Source of the DNA: Shewanella yunxiaonensis
GTDB taxonomy: Bacteria > Pseudomonadota > Gammaproteobacteria > Enterobacterales > Shewanellaceae
DNA: 64,000 bases
Assembly: GCF_018223345.1 (NCBI RefSeq)
Contig: NZ_CP073587.1
Location: 2,701,001-2,765,000 of the forward strand
Direction of reading: 5' to 3'
The position numbers and the translations under genes were made by a program. Positions 20,404 to 30,041 of this stretch are shown here, in pieces. Position 1 is the first letter of the stretch. Every line of letters starts with the position of its first letter. The notes below the pieces were generated by a model. The model searched no databases. It saw only the letters and a program-made list of their open reading frames with translations, and was not told where the DNA came from.

Positions 20404-21594
20404 TCAGGACAAACCGAGTGCGTATTTCAATACTTGATGCTTCACCGGGGTATTAATATCCGCCAACTTCAGACCGAGATTACGTACCAGCTTTAATGGC
20501 AGAATGTCGTTACTGAACCCGGCATAAAACAGATCCATCCCGGTCATCATCAGCTGATTGTCATACCAGCGACGACGCTGATAACCGGCCAGCACTGAAC
20601 TCTGCCACCACGCCCCCGCTTTAGCGCTGAGAGCGGCAGCAATCTCTTCGATCAATACATCAACGTCTTTAAATCCGAGATTAACCCCCTGCCCGGCTAA
20701 CGGATTAATCGTATGTGCCGCATCACCCAGCAGTACCAAATTATCCCGATAATACTGCTTGGCATGCCTTCGGGTCAGCGGAAAGCTGCCACGGTCGAGC
20801 ACTTCAAAATCACGATTAAGCCGGGTGGGGAAGTGACTGTCGATCGCCTGCTTCAATTGTTTGGCAGATAACTGAGACAGCCCCTTTATCGTCTGTGCAT
20901 CGTCATACCAGACTAATGAAGCGTGTTTTCCCGGCAGCGGCAGTAATGACCGCGGCCCTTGCGGCGTAAATTGCTGCCAGGTAATGTCTTGTTCTTCTTC
21001 GGCTGTCGCAATATTGATCAACATACAGGCTTGGCTATAGTCCCAGCCAGCGACACCAATACCCGCCCATTGGCGGACTAATGAATTGGCCCCATCCGCC
21101 CCGACCAGCAGATGACTATCAAGCACCCGACCATCATCCAGACTCACTTCAATACCGCTACAGGACCGCACCATGCGCGCCACTCGCGCGGGGCAGCAAA
21201 GCGTGAGATTGTCGTACTGAGTGAATTGCTGCCACAGAGCCAACTGCACCAACCGATTTTCAACAATATGCCCCAGGTGTGACAGCTTGAGCTGCTCGGC
21301 ATGAAAGCGGGTAATACACCCTTCCATCTCCCAGGTTTCCAGGCCGCGATAAGCTACTTGCCGCATCTGCAGCAATGCTTCAAGCGCCCCCAGCCGCGCT
21401 AATAAATTTTCCGAAGCCAGCGAAATGGCCGACACTCTGACGTCCAACGGTTGCGCTGGCGAATAGGCCTCTGGCTCGGTGGCTTCTACCAGTGCGACGT
21501 TTAATCCAAGCTGAGCCAAACCCACTGCGGCTGCGGCCCCCACCATACCGCCACCAATAATGACAATATCTTGTTGCTGATGTTGTTTTGTCAC
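20404..21594 (-). CDS. ubiF: ubiquinone biosynthesis FAD hydroxylase, UbiF type
   Basis: A 396-residue flavoprotein monooxygenase of the UbiH/UbiF/VisC family. It aligns along its length with E. coli UbiF, which hydroxylates C6 of the demethoxy-quinol ring in ubiquinone synthesis. The FAD motifs are 'IVIIGGGMVGAAAAVGLAQL' at residues 11-30, 'LVGADGANSLVRQWAGI' (DG motif) and 'LLGDAAHTINPLAGQGVN' (GD motif). The ending 'GMDLFYAGFSNDILPLK' is especially UbiF-like. Oxygen is the co-substrate, so it serves aerobic quinone synthesis. In E. coli ubiF also lies between the glutamine/methionine tRNA cluster and miaB, supporting the assignment over UbiH or UbiI. Confidence 0.88.
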   Translation of the reverse strand: MTKQHQQQDIVIIGGGMVGAAAAVGLAQLGLNVALVEATEPEAYSPAQPLDVRVSAISLASENLLARLGALEALLQMRQVAYRGLETWEMEGCITRFHAEQLKLSHLGHIVENRLVQLALWQQFTQYDNLTLCCPARVARMVRSCSGIEVSLDDGRVLDSHLLVGADGANSLVRQWAGIGVAGWDYSQACMLINIATAEEEQDITWQQFTPQGPRSLLPLPGKHASLVWYDDAQTIKGLSQLSAKQLKQAIDSHFPTRLNRDFEVLDRGSFPLTRRHAKQYYRDNLVLLGDAAHTINPLAGQGVNLGFKDVDVLIEEIAAALSAKAGAWWQSSVLAGYQRRRWYDNQLMMTGMDLFYAGFSNDILPLKLVRNLGLKLADINTPVKHQVLKYALGLS

Positions 21595-21777
21595 TGTTGC
21601 ATTCCTGCTGTACTAATTCTTTGTTGCTGTTGTCGTCAAATCCAATATCAATAGCTTTTGGAAAACGAAATAATTCGCAATTTGATTTCAACCCTCGCTC
21701 ACTTAATGAGTGTCTTACTTATAGCACCTGAGCAGTGTCGTACAGGTTCATCCCATGTACAAACCCAGGAGAACGAT

Positions 21778-22116
21778 ATGGCAATCACATCCTTAAGTCG
21801 CTTTGCCGCTATAACGCTGATAGCCGCCGGGACACTGCTGCCCCTGCATAGCCAGGCAGAAAATCTACCTGAAAAAATGGAAGTTATCACTGTAACTTAT
21901 GTCGGTTCAGTGAATTATGCCTTATATCAACAATTCGCGGAAACCATGGGTGAATTCCATTTCGAATTGCTGGCAGATATTCATGACACCGCCAAAAGCA
22001 GCTCAAGGCAGATGGCCTCAGAGTTCTTTGATACCCATCAGCCATTAGTTGCTGATAATCAACAGCCTGTGGAAACAACAGCTTATAACAATACCCACGT
22101 GTGGGGTTCGAAGTAA
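21778..22116 (+). CDS. small exported protein of unknown function
   Basis: A 112-residue protein I do not recognise. The start at 21778 is fixed by CAGGAG seven bases upstream and by a Sec signal peptide ('FAAITLIAAGTLLPLHSQA', cleavage about residue 30); the frame extends upstream without a signal. The mature part of about 80 residues is polar, with 'EKMEVITVTYVGSVNYALYQ' and 'HFELLADIHDTAKSSSRQMA', and has no cysteine. It lies divergent from ubiF and about 100 bp before miaB. A periplasmic location is inferred from the signal. Confidence 0.65.
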   Translation: MAITSLSRFAAITLIAAGTLLPLHSQAENLPEKMEVITVTYVGSVNYALYQQFAETMGEFHFELLADIHDTAKSSSRQMASEFFDTHQPLVADNQQPVETTAYNNTHVWGSK

Positions 22117-22213
22117 TTCGGTTTTGCGCCGGCAAACGTTGGCAAGCGGCAACAACTGCAGGTAAAATAGCGCGCTATTTTCCTTAGAGGTACGTGTGAG
22201 CGGCGCAAAACTG

Positions 22214-23638
22214 ATGAGTAAGAAACTCCATATCAAAACCTGGGGCTGTCAGATGAATGAGTATGACTCAGCTAAGATGGCCGACCTGTTAAACGAATTT
22301 CAGGGCTATACCCTGACAGAAGAAGCAGAAGACGCCGATGTGTTGCTGCTAAATACTTGTTCGATTCGTGAAAAGGCGCAGGAGAAGGTATTCCATCAGC
22401 TGGGGCGCTGGAAAGGCCTTAAGGATAAAAATCCGAGCTTAATCATCGGTGTAGGTGGCTGTGTCGCGTCGCAAGAAGGCAAAGCCATCAAAGACCGAGC
22501 GCCATGCGTTGATATTGTGTTTGGCCCACAAACCCTGCATCGCCTGCCGGAAATGATCAATGAAGTTCGCGGTGGTAGCCATGCCGTGATTGATGTCAGC
22601 TTCCCGGAAATCGAAAAATTTGACCGTCTGCCGGAACCGCGTGCCGAAGGTCCCACCGCATTTGTCTCCATTATGGAAGGTTGCAGCAAGTACTGCTCTT
22701 TCTGTGTAGTGCCTTATACCCGTGGCGAAGAAGTCAGTCGACCAATGGACGATGTTATCCTGGAAGTTGCCCAGTTGGCACAGCAAGGAGTACGCGAAGT
22801 CAATTTATTGGGACAAAACGTTAACGCCTATCGCGGTGCTAAATTTGATGGTGACATCTGCTCTTTTGCCGAACTGCTGCGCTATGTTGCCGCCATTGAT
22901 GGCATTGATCGCATCCGCTTCACGACTAGTCACCCGATTGAATTTACGCAGGACATCATTGATGTCTATGAAGACACGCCGGAACTGGTGAGCTTTCTGC
23001 ATCTGCCAGTTCAGTCAGGCTCAGACCGCATTCTGACGTTAATGAAGCGCGGGCATATGGCGATTGAATACAAATCCATTATCCGCCGTCTGCGTAAAGC
23101 TCGGCCAGAGATCCAAATCAGCTCCGACTTCATTGTGGGCTTCCCGGGTGAAACCGCGGAAGATTTTGAAGACACCATGAAGCTGATTGAAGAAGTGAAT
23201 TTCGACCATAGTTTCAGCTTTATTTACAGTGCCCGTCCCGGTACACCAGCCGCAGACTTGCCAGACGACGTCGATCTGGAAGAGAAGAAACAACGCCTGG
23301 CGAGACTGCAGGACACTATCACCCATCAGGCCATGCGTTACAGCCGTCAGATGTTAGGCACAGTGCAGCGTATATTAGTCGAAGGTCCATCAGTTAAGAA
23401 TCCGATGGAACTGCGTGGCCGTACAGAAAACAACCGCGTAGTAAATTTTGAGGGGCAGCCACAACATATTGGCACCTTTGTCGATGTGGAGATCACTGAC
23501 GTGTACCCTAATTCGCTGCGCGGTAAGTTAATTCGTGGTGAAGATCAGATGGATTTACGCCGTAATCTGCGCCCAGTAGATATTCTGGCCAAACACCAGA
23601 GTGAAGACGAACTTGGGGTAAAACGCTACCAACCATAA
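22214..23638 (+). CDS. miaB: tRNA-2-methylthio-N6-isopentenyladenosine synthase
   Basis: A 474-residue radical-SAM methylthiotransferase that converts i6A37 to ms2i6A37 in tRNAs reading U-starting codons. The N-terminal UPF0004 domain opens '[20 protein letters not shown]', with conserved Cys also in '[16 protein letters not shown]' and '[11 protein letters not shown]'. The radical-SAM cluster is CxxxCxxC in '[20 protein letters not shown]', and a TRAM domain ends the protein. The start given matches the family's usual [14 protein letters not shown] six codons upstream (22196) has the better ribosome-binding site (AGAGG, 5 bases away) and may be the real start. A terminator follows. Confidence 0.96.
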   Translation: MSKKLHIKTWGCQMNEYDSAKMADLLNEFQGYTLTEEAEDADVLLLNTCSIREKAQEKVFHQLGRWKGLKDKNPSLIIGVGGCVASQEGKAIKDRAPCVDIVFGPQTLHRLPEMINEVRGGSHAVIDVSFPEIEKFDRLPEPRAEGPTAFVSIMEGCSKYCSFCVVPYTRGEEVSRPMDDVILEVAQLAQQGVREVNLLGQNVNAYRGAKFDGDICSFAELLRYVAAIDGIDRIRFTTSHPIEFTQDIIDVYEDTPELVSFLHLPVQSGSDRILTLMKRGHMAIEYKSIIRRLRKARPEIQISSDFIVGFPGETAEDFEDTMKLIEEVNFDHSFSFIYSARPGTPAADLPDDVDLEEKKQRLARLQDTITHQAMRYSRQMLGTVQRILVEGPSVKNPMELRGRTENNRVVNFEGQPQHIGTFVDVEITDVYPNSLRGKLIRGEDQMDLRRNLRPVDILAKHQSEDELGVKRYQP

Positions 23639-23645
23639 CATTAAC

Positions 23646-23671
23646 AAAAAGGCGGCCACGGTCGCCTTTTA
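23646..23671 (+). terminator. terminator of miaB
   Basis: AAAAAGGCG and CGCCTTTT pair around an 8-base loop immediately after the miaB stop and end in a short U-run. Confidence 0.7.
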
Positions 23672-23762
23672 GCTTGCTGGCACATGACATTTTTCTCATG
23701 GCATTTCACCAGTGAGGCTCGTAAACTGAAACATATAGCGAAACATATTATCGGAGTTATAT

Positions 23763-24827
23763 TTGTCCCATAAATTAACCGCCATGGACCTGTATCTGGA
23801 ACCCGCAGACAGTCGTCGACTGGCGTCGCTGTGTGGCCCATTTGATGACAACATCAAACAGCTCGAACGTCGTATCGGTGTCGAGATCAGTTACCGCAAC
23901 AACCATTTCAAGATTGTGGGTCAGCCTCACGGCTGTCTGACTGCCAGTAATTTATTGCGTAACTTGTATGTGGAAACCGCCCCGGTCAAAGGCAGTACGC
24001 CGGATCTCGAACCTGAGAAAGTGCATATTGCCATTCAGGAAGCGATCGCCATTGAAGCAGATGATGGTAGCGATCAGCCACAGGAGCACTTTATCAAGAC
24101 CCGCAAGGGCGTGATAAAACCACGCAATCCCAACCAAACCCAGTACGTGGTTAACATCGTGCGTCACGATATCACTTTTGGTATTGGCCCGGCGGGAACC
24201 GGTAAAACTTATCTGGCCGTTGCGGCAGCGGTAGATGCGCTGGAGCGCCAGGAAGTTAGGCGGATTCTGTTGACACGCCCAGCAGTGGAAGCGGGCGAAA
24301 AATTGGGCTTTTTGCCCGGCGATTTGAGCCAGAAAGTCGACCCATATCTGCGGCCGTTATATGACGCATTATTTGAGATGTTGGGCTTTGAAAAGGTAGA
24401 ACGCCTAATTGAACGCAGCGTCATCGAAATTGCACCACTGGCCTATATGCGTGGCCGTACGTTAAACGATGCCTTTATTATTCTCGATGAAAGCCAGAAC
24501 ACGACGGTTGAACAGATGAAGATGTTCCTGACCCGTATTGGCTTTAATTCTAAAGCGGTCATCACCGGCGATATCACCCAGATTGACTTGCCGCGGCATG
24601 TGAAATCAGGCTTACGCCATGCCATCGAAGTGCTTGGCGATGTCGATGAGATTAGTTTTAACTTTTTCCTATCAAAAGACGTAGTGCGTCACCCTGTGGT
24701 GGCAAGGATCGTTGAGGCCTATGAGTCTTACGAACAACGCCAACAAGCGGCCAGTGCTCGTCGTGATAGCCAGTACAAACTGGCTGAACCTTCTGATATT
24801 ACGGAACCTTCCGAACATGAGTCTTGA
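23763..24827 (+). CDS. ybeZ: PhoH-like ATPase YbeZ
   Basis: A 354-residue P-loop ATPase of the PhoH family, thought to work with YbeY in rRNA and ribosome quality control. The Walker A motif '[20 protein letters not shown]' and the Walker B '[11 protein letters not shown]' are intact, and '[12 protein letters not shown]' is the family's helicase-like motif. The start is TTG at 23763, supported by GGAG six bases upstream; an ATG seven codons later has no such site. It overlaps ybeY by 11 bp. The ybeZ-ybeY-corC-lnt order is as in E. coli. Confidence 0.94.
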   Translation: MSHKLTAMDLYLEPADSRRLASLCGPFDDNIKQLERRIGVEISYRNNHFKIVGQPHGCLTASNLLRNLYVETAPVKGSTPDLEPEKVHIAIQEAIAIEADDGSDQPQEHFIKTRKGVIKPRNPNQTQYVVNIVRHDITFGIGPAGTGKTYLAVAAAVDALERQEVRRILLTRPAVEAGEKLGFLPGDLSQKVDPYLRPLYDALFEMLGFEKVERLIERSVIEIAPLAYMRGRTLNDAFIILDESQNTTVEQMKMFLTRIGFNSKAVITGDITQIDLPRHVKSGLRHAIEVLGDVDEISFNFFLSKDVVRHPVVARIVEAYESYEQRQQAASARRDSQYKLAEPSDITEPSEHES

Positions 24828-25278
24828 GCTGACACTGGATTTACAGGTTGCCTCTGAATCCAACCAATTACCGGCTGAAGCCGATTTTTTACGCTGGGCA
24901 ACGACTGCCCTTGATGGCCGCCTGGATGAGGCCGAAATGACCATTCGCCTGGTGGATGAAGCCGAAAGCCACCAACTGAATCTGGATTATCGTGGCAAGG
25001 ACAAACCAACCAACGTGTTGTCTTTTCCCTTTGAAGCACCACCCGGCATTGAATTGCCACTGATCGGGGATCTTGTTATTTGTGCCCCGGTCGTTGAAAA
25101 TGAAGCGCAGGAACAACATAAACCATTGGAAGCTCACTGGGCTCATATGGTTGTGCATGGATGCCTGCATCTGCTAGGTTATGATCATATTGACGACGCC
25201 GAAGCTGAAGAAATGGAAGCCATTGAGACAGAACTCATTGAAAGCTTAGGTTTTTCTGACCCTTACAAGGAGCAATAA
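24817..25278 (+). CDS. ybeY: endoribonuclease YbeY
   Basis: A 153-residue metal-dependent RNase needed for 16S rRNA 3' maturation and ribosome quality control. The zinc-binding signature H-x3-H-x5-H is in '[11 protein letters not shown]' (about residues 114-124). '[16 protein letters not shown]' is the other family signature. I set the start at the ATG within the end of ybeZ, since upstream codons belong to a shifted reading of ybeZ. Overlap with ybeZ suggests translational coupling of two partner proteins. Confidence 0.95.
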   Translation: MSLELTLDLQVASESNQLPAEADFLRWATTALDGRLDEAEMTIRLVDEAESHQLNLDYRGKDKPTNVLSFPFEAPPGIELPLIGDLVICAPVVENEAQEQHKPLEAHWAHMVVHGCLHLLGYDHIDDAEAEEMEAIETELIESLGFSDPYKEQ

Positions 25279-25309
25279 ACGTTCGTCTTCCACGAACTGT
25301 GACACCACT

Positions 25310-26188
25310 ATGAGTGATGATATCCCCCCGAGTACCGGCGCCCATAAGAAGGGCTGGTTTGATCGCGTCAGCCAGTTGTTCATGGGCGAACCCCAGAATC
25401 GCGACGAATTAGTAGAGGTGATTCAGGACGCTGAACAACGCGATCTTATCACCGAGGACACCCGCGAGATGATCAAGGGCGTTCTAGAAGTATCTGATCT
25501 GCGAGTCCGCGACATTATGATCCCACGCGCGCAAATTGTGGCGATTCAATATACAGATTCGGTGGAGGAAGTCCTTAACACCGTCATCTCTTCAGCACAC
25601 TCCCGCTTCCCGGTGGTCAATGAAGACAAAGACCACATCGAAGGTATTCTGCTGGCAAAAGATCTGATCAAATATGGTTTTAACCACAGTGAAGACCCGT
25701 TTTCACTGGAAAAAGTGATCCGTCCAGCGGTGGTTGTGCCGGAAAGTAAACGCGTTGATGTACTGCTTAAAGAATTTCGCAGCCAACGTTACCATATGGC
25801 TATCGTTGTCGATGAATACGGTGGTGTGTCCGGACTGGTCACCATCGAAGATATTCTGGAAGAGATCGTTGGCGATATTGAAGATGAATTCGACCATGAT
25901 GCGACTGAAGAGCCCGAAATCCGTAAGGTGGGTAGCAAAGTTTATCTGGTTAAAGCACTAACACATATCGAAGACTTTAATGATTCCTTTGGTACTCAGT
26001 TTAGTGATGAAGAGTTCGATACGGTAGGTGGACTTGTGAGTCATGCCTTTGGTCATCTGCCAGAACGTAACGAAAAGATCACGATTGAAAACATCGAATT
26101 CAAAGTGATTAGTGCCGACACGCGCCGGTTGTTGCAGTTGCGAGTCAAACTGCCTGATGACAGCGAAACAGAAGAAAGCAATTCATAG
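25310..26188 (+). CDS. corC: CorC/HlyC-family CBS-domain protein
   Basis: A 292-residue cytosolic protein with two CBS domains ('VRDIMIPRAQIVAIQYTD' and 'YHMAIVVDEYGGVSGLVTIE') and a C-terminal CorC_HlyC transporter-associated domain ('TVGGLVSHAFGHLPERNEKI'). E. coli YbeX/CorC is linked to magnesium/cobalt efflux and more recently to ribosome-related phenotypes. Its last base is shared with the start of lnt (TAGTG), so the two are translationally coupled. The conserved neighbourhood supports the assignment. Confidence 0.93.
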   Translation: MSDDIPPSTGAHKKGWFDRVSQLFMGEPQNRDELVEVIQDAEQRDLITEDTREMIKGVLEVSDLRVRDIMIPRAQIVAIQYTDSVEEVLNTVISSAHSRFPVVNEDKDHIEGILLAKDLIKYGFNHSEDPFSLEKVIRPAVVVPESKRVDVLLKEFRSQRYHMAIVVDEYGGVSGLVTIEDILEEIVGDIEDEFDHDATEEPEIRKVGSKVYLVKALTHIEDFNDSFGTQFSDEEFDTVGGLVSHAFGHLPERNEKITIENIEFKVISADTRRLLQLRVKLPDDSETEESNS

Positions 26189-27726
26189 TGACCCTAGCGC
26201 CTAGCCGTCTCCGGCAACACCCGTGGTATAACGCTGTACTGGCATTGATTGCCGGTGCAGCCACATCCTTATCCTTTGCGCCCTATAATATCTGGCCCAT
26301 CTTGCCACTGGCATTGGCATTGGCCTTATGGCTGACCCACAGCGCGTCGACGAAACAAGCCTTTTATCTTTGGCTCAGTTTTGGTTTTGGCAGTTTTGCG
26401 TTTGGCATCAGTTGGGTGCATGTCAGTATTTACCGTTATGGCGGTCTACCACTGCCCGTTTCCATGTTGTTAATGGGCATGCTGGCGTTATATCTGGCAC
26501 TGTATCCGGCGCTGGCAGGCTGGCTCACCGCACGCTTACGTTCGCGCTGGCCAGTATGGAATAACTTGGCACTGTTTCCCGCGCTGTGGGTATTGACCGA
26601 GTGGCTTCGTGGTTGGGTGCTGACGGGCTTTCCCTGGCTATGGGCAGGTTACAGTCAGGCGATGGGTCCGTTAAAGCCGCTGGCAGCCTATATCGGCACG
26701 TTAGGGATCAGTTTTCTGCTAGCTATGCTCGCCGGTAGTCTGGTGTTACTCGTGCGCAAGCGCTGGATGAGTTTGCCGTTACTGCTGGCCTTGCTGGTCG
26801 TAATGGTCTGGCAGGCCCCCAAACACTCAGGAATTGAGCGTACCGGTAAAACCGTCAGTGTTGCCTTGGTGCAGGGAAATATTCCCCAAAGTATGAAATG
26901 GGATCCTAATGCACTGTGGCCAACATTGTTGAAGTATATGGACTTGTCGCGACCACACTTCGATAAACAGATTATTATCTGGCCGGAAGCCGCAATTCCG
27001 GCACCTGAGGCCATGGTAGAACCATTTCTGGATAATGCCAACAAAGTGGCAAACCTCAACAATACTGCGATTGTCGCGGGTATTGTCAGTATGGCGCAAA
27101 CAGATTTTTACAACTCATTGATTGTACTGGGCAATGCCCATCAACCTCAGCAATCAGGGGGTGATTATCAAGTCAATGGCAGTAACCAGTATCGGAAACA
27201 CCATCTGTTACCTATCGGGGAATTTGTTCCGTTGGAATCGTTGTTAAGGCCGTTGGCACCGCTGTTTAACTTGCCAATGTCCTCCTTCACACGAGGGGCA
27301 TATGTGCAGCCAAATTTGCAGGCGCTGGGATATCGACTGGCACCCGCAATCTGCTACGAAATCGCCTTTCCGGAACAGCTGCGTGACAACGTCAATGCAG
27401 AAACTCAGTTACTGCTAACGGTCTCAAATGACGCTTGGTTTGGTGAATCCAACGGTCCATTGCAACATATGGAAATTGCCCAGATGCGCGCCGCGGAACT
27501 AGGAAGACCGTTATTGCGAGATACCAATAACGGTGTCACCGCTGTCGTTGATGAACATGGCGCCATCACCGCACGCTTGCCACAATTCCAGGAAGGGGTG
27601 CTGACTGCTGATGTGCCTTTGGTCAAAGGCGTAACCCCCTTCTATAAATTCGGTCAGTGGCCAGTATTGATACTCAGCCTTTTGTTATTGCTGCTATGTA
27701 CCTTGCTACCAAAAGCCAAAAAGTAA
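26188..27726 (+). CDS. lnt: apolipoprotein N-acyltransferase
   Basis: A 512-residue inner-membrane enzyme that adds the third acyl chain to the N-terminal cysteine of lipoproteins before Lol sorting. Six or so hydrophobic segments occupy the first 200 residues. A periplasmic nitrilase-like domain follows, with the catalytic Glu in 'WPEAAIPAPE', the Lys in 'YRKHHLLPIGEFVP' and the Cys in 'PAICYEIAFPEQ'. The start is GTG, overlapping the corC stop by one base. It functions upstream of LolB (14982). No clear terminator follows. Confidence 0.96.
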   Translation: MTLAPSRLRQHPWYNAVLALIAGAATSLSFAPYNIWPILPLALALALWLTHSASTKQAFYLWLSFGFGSFAFGISWVHVSIYRYGGLPLPVSMLLMGMLALYLALYPALAGWLTARLRSRWPVWNNLALFPALWVLTEWLRGWVLTGFPWLWAGYSQAMGPLKPLAAYIGTLGISFLLAMLAGSLVLLVRKRWMSLPLLLALLVVMVWQAPKHSGIERTGKTVSVALVQGNIPQSMKWDPNALWPTLLKYMDLSRPHFDKQIIIWPEAAIPAPEAMVEPFLDNANKVANLNNTAIVAGIVSMAQTDFYNSLIVLGNAHQPQQSGGDYQVNGSNQYRKHHLLPIGEFVPLESLLRPLAPLFNLPMSSFTRGAYVQPNLQALGYRLAPAICYEIAFPEQLRDNVNAETQLLLTVSNDAWFGESNGPLQHMEIAQMRAAELGRPLLRDTNNGVTAVVDEHGAITARLPQFQEGVLTADVPLVKGVTPFYKFGQWPVLILSLLLLLLCTLLPKAKK

Positions 27727-27842
27727 TTTAAAAATCAATTTATTAAGTATTATTGAATAATTAACTAAATCTGAATTTCGTAAGATATTCTTAAGATGGC
27801 TTCGCTAGGGTGACAATGAGACATCACTAGTGGAGTATCTCT

Positions 27843-28541
27843 ATGTCCCAGCATTTGCCTCAGGCACCGTTGGCAGACAACTCGTCTGCCGACCACTCTC
27901 TGGCGACAATAGTACCGACCTTGAAGCTGATCACGATTGCCAATACACAACGGCAATCAGTAGAGCAGTTTATTGCCGCTAAATTTCAGCAGGTACACCA
28001 CGCCCAGCTCAACAGTTTCCTGCCGTGGCTCATTGCGATCATTCACCATGGCAACATTGTCGGGGCCTACGGCTTGCGTCCTGGACAACATCAACCATTA
28101 TTTCTTGAACAATATCTACCTTCTGCCATCGAACAGTTAGTGGCGGAAAACGCCAGACGACCAGTAGTGCGCGACAGTCTGATCGAAATTGGCAATCTGG
28201 CGTTAGCAGAACATGCGTTTGGTCCGATGTTAATGGTGACGCTGGCAAGCGTGCTGTCCGCTGCGGGCTATGAATGGATGGTGTTCACTGCCACCGAACA
28301 GGTACAACGCCTGATGCAACGATTAGGATTTGAACCTTATTGTCTTTGCCCTGCCGATCCGCAGCGATTAGCTGGCGACAGCGCCATTTGGGGGAGCTAT
28401 TACCGCAATAATCCCCGAGTAATGATCGGTAATTTACATCGAGCCTGCGACGTCATGTATCACGACCGCAGACTTTCGAAAATTGCTGCAACCTATGAAC
28501 GACAAACATCCGCAATTGCTGCAGCAATCCGTCGTAAGTGA
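27843..28541 (+). CDS. thermostable hemolysin-family (GNAT-like) protein
   Basis: A 232-residue protein that I place in the thermostable hemolysin family (Pfam T_hemolysin), named for Vibrio delta-VPH. Features are 'IAAKFQQVHHAQLNSFLPWL', 'GAYGLRPGQHQPLFLEQYL', 'IEIGNLALAEHAFGPMLMV' and 'YEWMVFTATEQVQRLMQRLG', which resemble the beta-strands and acyl-CoA region of GNAT acyltransferases. There is no signal peptide. It opens a five-gene run, with an AMP-forming ligase starting 8 bp after its stop. A role in acyl transfer fits the neighbours better than haemolysis, but that is inference. Confidence 0.75.
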   Translation: MSQHLPQAPLADNSSADHSLATIVPTLKLITIANTQRQSVEQFIAAKFQQVHHAQLNSFLPWLIAIIHHGNIVGAYGLRPGQHQPLFLEQYLPSAIEQLVAENARRPVVRDSLIEIGNLALAEHAFGPMLMVTLASVLSAAGYEWMVFTATEQVQRLMQRLGFEPYCLCPADPQRLAGDSAIWGSYYRNNPRVMIGNLHRACDVMYHDRRLSKIAATYERQTSAIAAAIRRK

Positions 28542-28549
28542 GAGGTATC

Positions 28550-30034
28550 ATGAATAATATCGTGGAGTTTCTGAATCAAACGGCCCAGGCTTCTCCGGCA
28601 CTTATTGCCCTTGAAGACAGCCACCAACAACTGAGCTACCAGACATTAGCGCAACGCGTTGATGCGCTGGCAAAGTGGTTATTACAACAGCAGGTTCCCT
28701 GTATTGCACTTCATGGCGGCAACAGTGTCGACTGGGTTGTGGTAGACCTAGCATGTCACGCTGCCAATGTTATCTGTCTGCCATTACCACTGTTTTTTAC
28801 GCCGCAGCAGATCCGCAATTGTCTCGAGCAGGCAGGTGCGGAATTACTGTTGAGCGAAGAAATTCTGCTTCCCGGTCAATGCAAACTTGACCTTAAACAA
28901 GCATTGCCCGGTATCGCTGCCTGGGCGTTGCCGGAAAGGTATCATTGCTGGCAACTCCCTTATGACAGCACTCATCATCTGCCTGAGGGCACCCACAAAA
29001 TTACCTTTACCTCCGGCTCGACTGGCACCCCTAAAGGCGTCTGTCTCAGTAAAGATCATCAATGGCGGGTGGCCAAATCTCTGGCACAGGAAATCGCGAT
29101 CAACCAACCCCGGCATCTGTGTTTACTGCCATTGAGTACTTTGCTGGAAAATATCGCAGGGATATACAGCCCGCTGTTATGTGGCGGCACCGTGGTGCTC
29201 CCCAATGATGCCGAGCGCGGCATGCTCGGCAGTTCCAACATAGACAGCCATCAGTTGCTGCAATGTATCAGTAAAACACAACCGCATTCGATGATCCTGC
29301 TCCCGCAACTGTTGCGTCTGTTAGTAGCCGCTTGCCAGCAGGGTTGGAAAGCGCCGCCGCGCCTGCGCTTTATAGCCGTTGGTGGTGGCCGGGTAGATCC
29401 CCAATTACTGCTCACGGCACAGCAACTGGGGCTGCCAGTATATGAAGGCTACGGTTTATCTGAATGTGGTTCAGTCGTGGCACTTAACACGCCCAGCCAG
29501 TCACGTAGTGGTGCTGCCGGTAAAGTTCTGCCCCACTGTCAGGTGCGCATTGATGATCAAGAAGTCATTGTTTCAGGAGCTTGTCATCTGGGTTATGCCG
29601 GGATGCCCGACAGTTGGTACCCCAATGACATCCACAGCGGTGATTTAGGACATCTGGAGGATGGCTGGCTCTATATTGATGGACGACGCAAGAATCTGCT
29701 GATCTCCTCATTTGGCCGCAATATCAGCCCAGAATGGGTTGAGTCTGCCTTGCTCGCTGAACCATTGTTAAATCAATGCGTGGTCGTCGGTGACGATCAA
29801 CCGTTTTTGTGCGCCTTATTAACCGCGTCGACAGCTGTCAGTGACTCGCAGATAACCCAATGGATAGACAAGGCCAATGAACAGTTACCTGATTACGCAA
29901 AAGTGCGGCAATGGCTGAGGCTGGAAGATAAACAGCTTCTGCCATTTATGACGGCCAATGGTCGCTTGCAGCGCCAGCAACTGCTCAAAGCATTTAACCT
30001 GCAAATTTCTTCCTTGTATCAACAGCAGAAGTAA
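28550..30034 (+). CDS. AMP-forming acyl/aryl ligase-like protein (ANL superfamily)
   Basis: A 494-residue member of the acyl-CoA synthetase/adenylation superfamily. The P-loop 'FTSGSTGTPKGV' starts near residue 153, 'YEGYGLSECG' is the A5 motif, 'HSGDLGHLEDGWLYIDGRRK' is A7, and 'FGRNISPEWVE' lies in the C-terminal domain. The A10 position, where a catalytic Lys normally sits in T-x-N-G-K-L, reads 'TANGRLQR' with Arg472. The start at 28550 is set by GAGAGG a few bases upstream. It is probably soluble. It lies between the hemolysin-family gene and the diiron oxidase-like gene, so it may activate a fatty acid used by that pair. Its substrate is unknown. Confidence 0.82.
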   Translation: MNNIVEFLNQTAQASPALIALEDSHQQLSYQTLAQRVDALAKWLLQQQVPCIALHGGNSVDWVVVDLACHAANVICLPLPLFFTPQQIRNCLEQAGAELLLSEEILLPGQCKLDLKQALPGIAAWALPERYHCWQLPYDSTHHLPEGTHKITFTSGSTGTPKGVCLSKDHQWRVAKSLAQEIAINQPRHLCLLPLSTLLENIAGIYSPLLCGGTVVLPNDAERGMLGSSNIDSHQLLQCISKTQPHSMILLPQLLRLLVAACQQGWKAPPRLRFIAVGGGRVDPQLLLTAQQLGLPVYEGYGLSECGSVVALNTPSQSRSGAAGKVLPHCQVRIDDQEVIVSGACHLGYAGMPDSWYPNDIHSGDLGHLEDGWLYIDGRRKNLLISSFGRNISPEWVESALLAEPLLNQCVVVGDDQPFLCALLTASTAVSDSQITQWIDKANEQLPDYAKVRQWLRLEDKQLLPFMTANGRLQRQQLLKAFNLQISSLYQQQK

Positions 30035-30041
30035 GAGGTCG

